Positions 1 to 5,029 of a DNA stretch of 8,658 nt are shown here, piece by piece. Within the stretch, counting starts at the first letter, position 1. Each line of letters begins with the position of its first letter. Source of the DNA: Chloroflexota bacterium (lineage in GTDB: Bacteria; Chloroflexota; Limnocylindria; Limnocylindrales; CSP1-4); the NCBI GenBank assembly GCA_021812735.1, contig JAKAMV010000376.1:1-8658 (forward strand), written 5' to 3'. The position numbers and the translations under genes are program-made. A model generated the notes under the pieces. It was not told the origin of the DNA. It worked only from the letters and a program-made list of their open reading frames with translations, and did not search any database.

Positions 1-423
1 GCGCTGGCGCTCTTCGCGGTCGTCGGCGTCGTCGCGGTCGCCCTCGGTCCGGCCCTCGCCGAGCCCTTCTTCGGGCCCGTGAGCTTCCGGCTCCCGGGCC
101 TCGTCGCACTGGTCCCGCTCCTCGTCGCCGCCCTCGCGAACGCGGCCCAGGAGGAGGTCGCGTACCGCGGCGCATGGCTCGGCTGGGGGGAGATCGCACC
201 CGGGCCGACGCTCGCGCTCGTGGGCCAGGCCGCCGCGTTCGGCCTCGCCCACGCGGGGAGCGACTTCAGCGGCCCGCAGGCACCCGTCGTGCTCGCGTTG
301 GCCGCCGGTGGCGTCCTCGCCGGCCTCATCGCCCGGCGGACCGGGAGCCTCGCGATCCCGCTCGCGATCCACGCCGCCGCGGACGTCCCGATGATCCTGT
401 ACGCCGTCTGCGGTTCGGCCTGA
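1..423 (+). CDS. CPBP family intramembrane metalloprotease (5' partial)
   Basis: The frame is open from the first base of the window, so the N-terminus lies outside; 140 residues remain before the TGA. A GTG at 79 is an internal codon rather than a convincing start, because the hydrophobic segment before it is in frame. The three signatures of the CPBP (CAAX protease / bacteriocin-processing, ABI) family are present in order: EEVAYR (EExxxR) at residues 51-56, FGLAH (FxxxH) at 80-84, and a third His at 124 in HAAAD, where many members have HxxxN. These residues bind the metal and form the active site inside the membrane. Hydrophobic stretches surround each motif. The substrate is unknown; family members process prenylated or small secreted peptides or act in immunity to bacteriocins. 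The ABC exporter gene begins 36 bases downstream on the same strand, so the two may be co-transcribed. Confidence 0.85.
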   Translation, partial: ALALFAVVGVVAVALGPALAEPFFGPVSFRLPGLVALVPLLVAALANAAQEEVAYRGAWLGWGEIAPGPTLALVGQAAAFGLAHAGSDFSGPQAPVVLALAAGGVLAGLIARRTGSLAIPLAIHAAADVPMILYAVCGSA

Positions 424-446
424 CCGCTGCCGGCTGCGCGATGCCG

Positions 447-452
447 TAGAGT
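447..452 (+). promoter_or_regulatory. candidate -10 box for leaderless transcription of the ABC transporter gene
   Basis: TAGAGT ends 7 nt before the ATG at 460, the distance expected if transcription starts at or next to the A of the start codon. Only CGCGGGG lies between the box and the ATG, and it is a poor ribosome binding site. No clear -35 is visible at 16-18 bp upstream. Leaderless genes with a TAnnnT box in this position are common in Actinobacteria and related GC-rich bacteria. This is pattern inference only. Confidence 0.3.
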
Positions 453-459
453 CGCGGGG

Positions 460-2298
460 ATGTCCCAGCAGCAGATCGCCCGGGTCCCGACGGAGGCCGG
501 CGAGGTCGTCCGCCAGGTCCGCGGCTTCACGGGCGTTCCCTGGCGACGCCTGCTGGCGTACCTGCGCCCGCACCTGGGGCTGTTCGGTCTCGCCCTCGTC
601 GGCCTGGGCCTCTCCGCCGGCCTCGGGCTGGTCATGCCGCTCGCGATCGGGGGCATCACGGGGGTCGTCGTGGACGGCGGCGACACGGCCAACCTCGACC
701 GGCTCGTCGCAGGCCTCGTCGTCCTCTTCGCGGTCATGGCCGCCGGGAGCTTCCTCGAGACCTACCTGCTCGGCGTCATCGGGGAGCGGATCGTCGCGAC
801 GATGCGTGCCCAGCTGTTCGGTCGTCTCGTGACGCTCTCGCTCGACTTCTACGTCACGACCCGCGTGGGAGAGCTCATCTCCCGGCTCTCGAGCGACGTG
901 ACGCAGGTCCGGACGATGCTCACGCAGACGATCACGGACCTCCTCTCGGCGTCGATCGGCCTCGTCGGCGGCGTCGTCATCCTCTTCCTCCTGAGCCCGT
1001 CGCTGCTCCTCCTCGTGCTGCTCCTCGCCCCTGCGCTGATCGCCGTCGCCGTCCTCTTCGGGCGGCCGCTCCAGCGCGTCAGCACCGAGGTGCAGGACGA
1101 GATCGCCCGGAGCACGACCACGGCGGAGGAGGCTCTCGCCGGCATCCGGGTGGTGAAGAGCTTCGTGCGGGAGGACTGGGAGACCGCCCGGTACGGGGCC
1201 GACCTCTCCCGTGTGGTCGCCCGGGCGTCGCGGCTCGCGCTCTGGCGGGGGCTCTTCGCGTCGGTCATGACCTTCCTCGGCTTCGGCTCGATCGCGCTGC
1301 TGCTCTGGTACACGGGGCGCCAGGTGGTCGAGGGATCGCTCTCCGTCGGCGGGCTGACCAGCTTCCTCCTCTATGGCGTGACCATCGCCGCCAACCTCGC
1401 GAGCATCGCCGGCCAGTACGGCCAGTTCAGGGCGGGGACCGGCGCGGTCCAGCGCGTCTTCGAGATCCTCGACACGGAGCCGACGATCGTGGACCCGGTC
1501 CCGGCGGTGGCGCTGCCGCGCATCGATGGGGCGATCGAGTTCGCGGGCGTCTCGTTCGCCTACGAGCCGGACCGCCGGGTGATCGCCGACCTGGACCTGT
1601 CCGTCGCGCCGGGCGAGATCCTCGCGATCGTCGGGCCGTCCGGGTCGGGCAAGACGACCCTGGTGAACCTCGTGCCGCGCCTGTGGGACGTGTCGGCCGG
1701 CGCGATCCGCATCGACGGGGTCGACGTCCGCAAGGTCGCCGTCCGCTCCCTCCGCGACCAGATCGGCCTCGTGCCGCAGGAGGCGACCCTCTTCGGCGGG
1801 ACGATCCGCGAGAACATCCTCTACGGGCGGCTCGACGCGACCGAGGCCGAGATGATCGACGCCGCGCGAAGCGCGAACGCCCACGACTTCATCGAGACGC
1901 TGCCCCTCGGCTACGAGACGCCCCTCGGCGACCGCGGCTCACGCCTGTCGGGTGGCCAGCGGCAGCGCGTGGCGATCGCGCGCGCGATCCTGAAGGACCC
2001 GCGGATCCTCCTGCTCGACGAGGCGACGAGCGCGCTCGACAACGAGTCCGAACGCCTGGTCCAGGAGGCGCTCGACCGGCTCATGCGCGGCCGGACGACA
2101 CTCATCGTGGCCCACCGGCTCTCCACGCTCCAGGCCGCGCACCGGATCGCCGTCCTCGACGCCGGCTGGCTCGTCGAGCTCGGGACGGAGGAGGAGCTCC
2201 TGGCCGGCGACGGACTCTACGCGCGCCTCCACCGCCTGCAGTTCCGGGGGCTGGAGGGGGCACTTCCGGCGCCGGCGACTGCGGCGGCGGGCCGCTGA
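460..2298 (+). CDS. ABC transporter, fused permease and ATP-binding protein (exporter half-transporter, MsbA/LmrA type)
   Basis: A complete 612-residue type IV ABC exporter subunit. Residues about 30-330 form the transmembrane domain, with six hydrophobic segments (for example near 42-68, 82-106, 160-200 and 265-310). Residues 355-590 form the nucleotide-binding domain. All ATPase motifs are intact: A-loop Tyr368, Walker A GPSGSGKT at 392-399, Q-loop Gln440, signature LSGGQ at 496-500, Walker B ILLLDE at 516-521 with the catalytic Glu521, D-loop SALD at 524-527, and switch His552. An intact catalytic Glu and canonical signature fit a homodimer, or the active half of a heterodimer. No second half-transporter gene is adjacent in the window. 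It sits in the cytoplasmic membrane and exports lipids, drugs or peptides; the substrate cannot be read from sequence. The ATG at 460 is chosen because the preceding gene stops at 423 and a -10-like box sits at leaderless distance. The preceding CPBP protease could be a functional partner, but this is unproven. Confidence 0.95.
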   Translation: MSQQQIARVPTEAGEVVRQVRGFTGVPWRRLLAYLRPHLGLFGLALVGLGLSAGLGLVMPLAIGGITGVVVDGGDTANLDRLVAGLVVLFAVMAAGSFLETYLLGVIGERIVATMRAQLFGRLVTLSLDFYVTTRVGELISRLSSDVTQVRTMLTQTITDLLSASIGLVGGVVILFLLSPSLLLLVLLLAPALIAVAVLFGRPLQRVSTEVQDEIARSTTTAEEALAGIRVVKSFVREDWETARYGADLSRVVARASRLALWRGLFASVMTFLGFGSIALLLWYTGRQVVEGSLSVGGLTSFLLYGVTIAANLASIAGQYGQFRAGTGAVQRVFEILDTEPTIVDPVPAVALPRIDGAIEFAGVSFAYEPDRRVIADLDLSVAPGEILAIVGPSGSGKTTLVNLVPRLWDVSAGAIRIDGVDVRKVAVRSLRDQIGLVPQEATLFGGTIRENILYGRLDATEAEMIDAARSANAHDFIETLPLGYETPLGDRGSRLSGGQRQRVAIARAILKDPRILLLDEATSALDNESERLVQEALDRLMRGRTTLIVAHRLSTLQAAHRIAVLDAGWLVELGTEEELLAGDGLYARLHRLQFRGLEGALPAPATAAAGR

Positions 2299-2308
2299 GT
2301 CTGGGGAC

Positions 2309-2336
2309 TTGCACGCCCCCGCAGGAGTGCTATGGT
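2309..2336 (+). promoter_or_regulatory. sigma70-type promoter with extended -10
   Basis: TTGCAC (2309-2314) is followed after 16 bp by TATGGT (2331-2336). A TG at 2328-2329, one base before the hexamer, gives an extended -10 (TGnTATGGT). It begins 10 bases after the ABC transporter stop codon, so it would start a separate transcript near 2343 into the hairpin-rich region and small ORF that follow. Confidence 0.5.
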
Positions 2337-2349
2337 CAGGGTGTCAGGA

Positions 2350-2370
2350 GCCCGCGGATGTTCGGCGGGC
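2350..2370 (+). other. hairpin in the 5' leader of the small-ORF transcript
   Basis: GCCCGC (2350-2355) pairs with GCGGGC (2365-2370) around a 9-nt loop. It lies between the promoter at 2309-2336 and the ribosome binding site of the small ORF (AGAGG at 2383-2387), so it would form in the 5' untranslated leader. Its function is unknown. Confidence 0.3.
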
Positions 2371-2392
2371 CACCGCGAGGACAGAGGCGACG

Positions 2393-2551
2393 ATGTCCAC
2401 GGCCAGGGACCCGATCCTTGATCGGAGCAGGCGAACACCCCACCAGGGGGCGGGCCTGCGCGTGACGGCCGACGCGACGCGCGGAACCTCCAACCTCGCC
2501 ACGCGGCCCCGCGCGGGCAACATCAGCACCGAGACCCGCGCCGGCGCGTGA
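2393..2551 (+). CDS. possible small protein, 52 residues, function unknown
   Basis: The ATG at 2393 is preceded by AGAGG (2383-2387) at 5-nt spacing, and a promoter lies about 50 bases upstream of that site. The ORF has high G/C at third positions like its neighbours and stops immediately before a strong hairpin. The product is polar and rich in Arg, Thr and Ala. It has no membrane segment, no Cys and no recognisable domain. A longer in-frame opening from 2309 exists but would start inside the promoter. It could equally be a leader peptide, or an accidental ORF in a structured RNA, since GC-rich DNA produces such ORFs often. I do not recognise it. Confidence 0.3.
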   Translation: MSTARDPILDRSRRTPHQGAGLRVTADATRGTSNLATRPRAGNISTETRAGA

Positions 2552-2579
2552 GGCGGTCGGGGCCAGGGGCCCCGCCGCC
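2552..2579 (+). terminator. strong GC hairpin, probable terminator or attenuator
   Basis: Directly after the small-ORF stop codon, GGCGG-T-CGGGGCC (2552-2564) pairs with GGCCCCG-CCGCC (2568-2579) across the 3-nt loop AGG. This gives 12 base pairs with a single bulged T. No T-run follows, which is usual for terminators in GC-rich actinobacteria-like genomes. Confidence 0.5.
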
Positions 2580-2593
2580 GGCAAGAATGCAGC

Positions 2594-2633
2594 ACGAACC
2601 GGACCGGCGCCCGAGCCACGGACGCCGGTTCGT
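2594..2633 (+). other. inverted repeat with two mutually exclusive left arms
   Basis: ACGAACCGG (2594-2602) is the exact reverse complement of CCGGTTCGT (2625-2633), giving a 9-bp stem with a 22-nt loop. The same right-hand region can instead pair as CGCCGGT (2623-2629) with ACCGGCG (2603-2609). The arms follow the stem-loop at 2552-2579 closely. The pair may be a second terminator, or a switching structure downstream of the small ORF. Confidence 0.4.
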
Positions 2634-2696
2634 CGTTGCGCGAGACGGCGGGGCAGGGGAGTGTCGCGTCGCAGCCGCGGGCCCGGCGGCGTGCAG

Positions 2697-2849
2697 CCCG
2701 GGCCTGGCTCCACGGACCCCCGGCTTCCCGAAGACGACCGCCCCGGTCGAGGCCGGGCCCTGGAACTTGTAGGGGACCCCGGCTGCGTCGCCGACGAGAT
2801 GGCCCCAGATCTCACCCACGAGGCGGGAGGTGAGGGTCGGTGTCTTCAT
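2697..2849 (-). pseudogene. remnant of an ADP-ribosylglycohydrolase (DraG-like) gene, N-terminal part only
   Basis: Reading the minus strand from an ATG at 2849-2847 gives about 51 residues that resemble the start of ADP-ribosylglycohydrolases. They contain RLVGEIWGHLVGDAAGVPYKF (21 residues: RLVGEIWGHL then VGDAAGVPYKF), matching the family's G-x-x-x-GxxxGDAxGxPxEF opening, and then AVVFGKPG in the place of a common following strand. After about 2697 the frame stays open to 2523 but becomes low-complexity Ala/Arg/Pro sequence. It runs through the plus-strand hairpins, and no metal-binding Asp motifs (such as the usual W-TDDT/S segment) follow. The active enzyme of about 250-350 residues removes ADP-ribose from proteins using two Mg ions; this piece cannot. 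I infer a deletion remnant. The alternative is chance similarity of a short GC-rich ORF. Confidence 0.5.
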
Positions 2850-2861
2850 GCAGGCGCCCCA

Positions 2862-2890
2862 CGTCGACCTCGGTCGATCGAGCGTCGACG
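2862..2890. repeat. perfect 11-bp inverted repeat with one bulged base
   Basis: CGTCGACCTCG (2862-2872) pairs with CGAG (2879-2882) and GTCGACG (2884-2890), leaving C2883 bulged and a 6-nt loop. Both outer arms contain the palindrome GTCGAC and the loop region reads TCGATCGA. It lies between the DraG remnant and the SRPBCC promoter. It could be a bidirectional terminator or insulator, or a protein-binding palindrome. Confidence 0.5.
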
Positions 2891-2925
2891 ACTGACACAC
2901 ACAGCACATCGGCAGGACTCCGCGC

Positions 2926-2953
2926 TTGACATCCCCGCACCGGCCGCTACTAT
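2926..2953 (+). promoter_or_regulatory. sigma70 promoter of the SRPBCC-marR operon
   Basis: A consensus -35 TTGACA (2926-2931) is separated by 16 bp from TACTAT (2948-2953). Transcription would start around 2960, leaving a leader of about 33 nt before the ATG at 2993, which has GGAG at 2983-2986. A perfect -35 is rare in this GC-rich window, so the call is strong. Confidence 0.75.
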
Positions 2954-2956
2954 GGG

Positions 2957-2977
2957 CGCATACGATATGTACGCATA
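2957..2977 (+). promoter_or_regulatory. candidate MarR operator at the transcription start
   Basis: GCATAC (2958-2963) and GTACGC (2969-2974) form an inverted repeat with one mismatch around GATAT. The element is also bracketed by two direct copies of CGCATA (2957-2962 and 2972-2977). It begins 4 bp after the -10 and covers the expected start point, so bound protein would block RNA polymerase. The operon's second gene encodes a MarR regulator; these commonly bind palindromes of this size in their own promoter. Binding is inferred. Confidence 0.5.
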
Positions 2978-2992
2978 GCATCGGAGATCGCC

Positions 2993-3415
2993 ATGTGGAG
3001 CTACGAGCACACCGTCGAGACGAGCGCGACACGGGACGCCGTCTGGGCGCTCTACGCGGACGTGCCCGGCTGGCCGGCATGGGACATGGGCCTCGAGCGG
3101 GTGGAGATCGACGGACCACTCGCCGCGGGCGCGGCCGGTCGCATCACGCCGGCCGGCCAGGACGCCCTCCCGTTCACCATCACGTGGGCGGAGGTGGGGT
3201 ACGGCTTCGCGGACGAGACCGCGGTCCCGGCTCATGTCATCCGCTTCCGCCACACGCTGGAGACGCTCGCGGGCGGGGGCACGAGGATCACGCATCGCGT
3301 GGAGATCGACGGACCGGCCGGCGCCGAGTTCGGGCCAGGCATAGTGGGGGACATGCCCCAGGCGATGGCCGCCCTGGCCGCTCGGGCCGAGTCGGCCGAG
3401 GAGGTCGCACCATGA
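2993..3415 (+). CDS. SRPBCC family (polyketide cyclase / START-like) protein
   Basis: A complete 140-residue protein of the usual size for a single SRPBCC domain (helix-grip fold with a deep hydrophobic pocket). The N-terminus has the typical layout: a first strand, then a helix DAVWALYADVPGWPAWDMGLERVEIDG (given here as DAVWALYADV and PGWPAWDMGL) around residues 15-41. Strands ending in TRITHRVEIDG follow at 97-107, and a long amphipathic C-terminal helix at about 113-136 closes the pocket. The ATG at 2993 has GGAG 6 nt upstream. Members bind or transform hydrophobic ligands such as lipids, polyketides or xenobiotics; the ligand here cannot be told. The stop overlaps the next gene's start (ATGA at 3412-3415), so the two are translationally coupled. 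Pairing with a MarR regulator suggests response to a small aromatic or lipophilic compound. Confidence 0.8.
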   Translation: MWSYEHTVETSATRDAVWALYADVPGWPAWDMGLERVEIDGPLAAGAAGRITPAGQDALPFTITWAEVGYGFADETAVPAHVIRFRHTLETLAGGGTRITHRVEIDGPAGAEFGPGIVGDMPQAMAALAARAESAEEVAP

Positions 3416-3882
3416 CCGAGCCGTTCGAACAGTGGGCGACCGCCTGGGACAGTCCGGGATTCGTGCTCTGGCACGCGACGCTCCGCTGGCAGGCCGCGAT
3501 GCGGGCCGCGCTGGCTCCCCACGGACTTACCCACGTGCAGTTCGTGCTCCTCGCGTCGATCGGCTGGCTGGCCCGCTCCGGAGCAGCGCCCACGCAGCGC
3601 GAGGTCGCGGACCACGCCGGCGCGGACGTCGCGATGGCGGGCCAGGCCGTGCGTTCGCTCGAGGCGAGCGGCCTCGTCACGCGACGGCGAGCCCCCGGGG
3701 ATGCACGCAGCTGGCGGCTCGCCCCGACCGCCGGGGGTCGCGAACGTCTGGCCGCGGCCGTCGTCTCTGTGGAGGCGGCGGACACGGCGTTCTTCGGCGC
3801 CGCACCGGACCCCGGCGCCATGCCGGAGATCCTGCGAACCCTCGCAAGGCGCGACCGGGAAGGCCGGATCACGGACTCCTGA
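3412..3882 (+). CDS. MarR family winged-helix transcriptional regulator
   Basis: 156 residues. The start is ATG at 3412, inside the ATGA overlap with the SRPBCC gene, with the strong site GAGGAGG (3398-3404) 7 nt upstream. A much longer in-frame opening from 2926 is ignored because it runs through the SRPBCC gene in another frame. N-terminal helices (about 15-55) would form the dimer interface. The winged HTH covers about 60-110: TQREVADHAGADVAMAGQAV (61-80) is the helix-turn-helix and GDARSWRLAPTAGG (96-109) is the wing with its DxR feature. MarR proteins are cytoplasmic dimers that usually repress and are released by a ligand. The likely target is the palindrome at 2957-2977 in the operon's own promoter. 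The C-terminus (about 125-156) is short and polar. Confidence 0.88.
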   Translation: MTEPFEQWATAWDSPGFVLWHATLRWQAAMRAALAPHGLTHVQFVLLASIGWLARSGAAPTQREVADHAGADVAMAGQAVRSLEASGLVTRRRAPGDARSWRLAPTAGGRERLAAAVVSVEAADTAFFGAAPDPGAMPEILRTLARRDREGRITDS

Positions 3883-3900
3883 TCGGCGGCCGCCCGATCA
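3880..3900 (+). terminator. stem-loop overlapping the marR stop codon
   Basis: TGATCGG (3880-3886), which includes the marR TGA, pairs perfectly with CCGATCA (3894-3900) around the 7-nt loop CGGCCGC. No T-run follows. It is placed to end the SRPBCC-marR transcript, although a stem overlapping the stop codon would be melted by the last ribosome. Confidence 0.4.
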
Positions 3901-4142
3901 CGGGTAGCGCATCCCGCGTCCGGGTCGAGGTGCTCCCCCATCACTTCCGATAAGGCAAGTTATGTCCGTATCCTGATGGTGAGATGACTGGGACGGTGCC
4001 GAGATACCGTGATGAGGTCCCTCAGGCCGCGGACAGGGCGTGAGATACCGGGCCAGACTCCAGGACTTGACTGCCTGAGTATCGCGACGGGTTCGGGCGG
4101 ACTCTCGCGACTGCACATCAAGTGGGTCCGCTCCGGCGCCGA
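3883..4142. other. 260-base intergenic junction between convergent units
   Basis: The marR operon (plus) and the toxin operon (minus) converge on this stretch. Besides the stem-loop at 3880-3900 and the dif-like site, it holds GAGATACCG twice (4001-4009 and 4042-4050) and TCGCGAC twice (4082-4088 and 4105-4111). A small hairpin GCGCC-GATCA-GGCGC (4136-4150) lies across the toxin stop codon. Minus-strand reading gives a 72-residue opening (3898-4116) with no domain, which I do not call. Confidence 0.4.
3943..3970 (+). other. dif: dif-like XerC/XerD recombination site
   Basis: The left arm ACTTCCGATAA (3943-3953), a 6-bp centre GGCAAG (3954-3959) and the right arm TTATGTCCGTA (3960-3970) reproduce the 11+6+11 organisation of dif. 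The left arm starts with the same ACTTCC as the Bacillus subtilis dif left arm (ACTTCCTAGAA from memory) and ends in ATAA like E. coli dif. The right arm begins TTATGT, as in both. The outer right arm (CCGTA) departs from the usual A-rich or CAA ending. No gene covers it on either strand. It could be the chromosomal dif, a dif-like site left by an element integrating through XerCD, or a pdif-type module boundary. No second copy is visible in the window. Confidence 0.4.
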
Positions 4143-4679
4143 TCAGGCGCGCGTGTACTGCTCCACGTTGACGACGTCGATGTGCGAGTCGGGTGCTCGG
4201 TTCGTGAGGAAGATGGCGACCACGTATCCGGGCCCACTGGCAGCCGATGGCGCCAGGATCGCCTCGTATCCGAGATGCTGCGCCGCCTCGCCGATCGCTC
4301 GCGAGACCGCGGTGTCATCGGCCAAGAGCTCCGCAAGGCTGACGTCGAGCGCGTCGCGGATTCGCGGCTCCCGGAGATCGAGCACGCGCCGCAGCTCGAT
4401 CTTGATCGTCGCCAGGTCACGTGGACGGACGCTGTCTGGTCTCAGTCGCGCGAGAGCCAGCTGCCGATCGAACTCCGCGTCTACGGTCGCGACGTCGCTG
4501 GCCGCGTACAGCACGGCGAAGCTGTCGGGCGGGTTCCAGCGACCGCCGAGGCGGCGAGCTCCTTCGCCGCTCAACGCACCGTAACCGGGTGCGAAGTGGC
4601 GATACACCAGACCCGCGAACGCGCCACGCTCGAGAGCGTCGAGCGCCTTGTAGAACCGACGCGGCCCAGACTCCGTTAT
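4143..4679 (-). CDS. mbcT: RES-domain toxin, NAD+ phosphorylase (MbcT-like); apparent ATA start
   Basis: 178 residues if read from an ATA codon at 4679-4677. The usual-codon alternative is GTG at 4607-4605, giving 154 residues. The RES core is clear: ALSGEGARRLGGRWNPP at 35-51, then LYAASD and DAEFDRQ. Arg47, Tyr58 and Glu69 are the family's catalytic Arg/Tyr/Glu, with Tyr to Glu spaced by 11. MbcT of Mycobacterium tuberculosis degrades NAD+ with phosphate and kills unless bound by MbcA; the same role is inferred here. The longer start is preferred for three reasons: the frame upstream of GTG (with FYKALDALERGAFAG) has coding character, GAGGGAG (4693-4687) sits 7 nt before the ATA, and the ATA overlaps the antitoxin's TAA as ATAA. 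No ATG, GTG or TTG exists between the in-frame stop (4694-4692) and the GTG. Residue numbering from the ATA also matches MbcT as I remember it. The GTG product would begin directly at the YR of the core, which is just possible. Confidence 0.88.
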   Translation of the reverse strand: MTESGPRRFYKALDALERGAFAGLVYRHFAPGYGALSGEGARRLGGRWNPPDSFAVLYAASDVATVDAEFDRQLALARLRPDSVRPRDLATIKIELRRVLDLREPRIRDALDVSLAELLADDTAVSRAIGEAAQHLGYEAILAPSAASGPGYVVAIFLTNRAPDSHIDVVNVEQYTRA

Positions 4680-5029
4680 GCGAAGACTCCCTCACCCAGG
4701 CCATCGATCACCGCCAACACCCGCCGGTACTCGCCGGATCGCACGAGGTCTACGGGGCGCTCGTAGTCGAGAGCGGGAATCGGCGTGAAGAGCCACTCCT
4801 CGGCTGCCGCCGGCTGGATCACCACAGCGAGACGTTCGAGCACGACGTCGAGGGCGAGCAGTTGCTCACGCGTATCCCAACGCGGAACCGTATCCTCACG
4901 AAGCCAACGAAGCACCGTCTTCGGATCCTTGTCGAGGATCCTCGCCACTCCTGTCGCGTCGATCGACGTTCGCGCCATCGCCTCGCCTAGTCGGCGCACG
5001 GCTTGGCTGCGGACTGCCTGGCTGCTCAT
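4676..5029 (-). CDS. mbcA: MbcA-like antitoxin (Xre/MbcA/ParS family, toxin-binding C-terminal domain)
   Basis: 117 residues. The start ATG at 5029-5027 shares one base with the preceding gene's TGA (TGATG), indicating coupled translation. A longer frame from 5080 would run deep into that gene and adds only Arg-rich sequence, so it is rejected. Residues about 20-70 form an Xre-like helix-turn-helix (ATGVARILDKDPKTVLRWLR). Residues 85-117 form the DUF2384-type toxin-binding domain, ALDYERPVDLVRSGEYRRVL followed by AVIDGLGEGVFA. This closely resembles the end of M. tuberculosis MbcA, which plugs the MbcT active site. The size fits MbcA (about 113 residues). It should neutralise the RES toxin and probably represses the operon. 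The N-terminus carries a short tandem repeat, SQAVR twice (residues 3-12). The toxin frame begins within its stop codon. Confidence 0.92.
   Translation of the reverse strand: MSSQAVRSQAVRRLGEAMARTSIDATGVARILDKDPKTVLRWLREDTVPRWDTREQLLALDVVLERLAVVIQPAAAEEWLFTPIPALDYERPVDLVRSGEYRRVLAVIDGLGEGVFA

Noticed and set aside
2523..2551. Six residues ISTETR preceded by AAC (with an ATC codon) resembling the start of actinobacterial translation factor IF-3
   Set aside because: Only six codons match and the frame ends three codons later; no infC sequence follows, so chance is more likely.
2926..3411. Long in-frame extension of the MarR gene back to 2926
   Set aside because: It is a shadow frame of the SRPBCC gene; the ATG at 3412 has a strong ribosome binding site and an ATGA overlap.
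3898..4116. 72-residue minus-strand ORF downstream of the toxin gene
   Set aside because: It has no domain, no ribosome binding site and unusual composition, and it covers the dif-like site and repeats.
4122..4766. Long plus-strand ORFs opposite the toxin and antitoxin genes
   Set aside because: They are Arg/Ser-rich antisense shadows of clearly conserved minus-strand genes.
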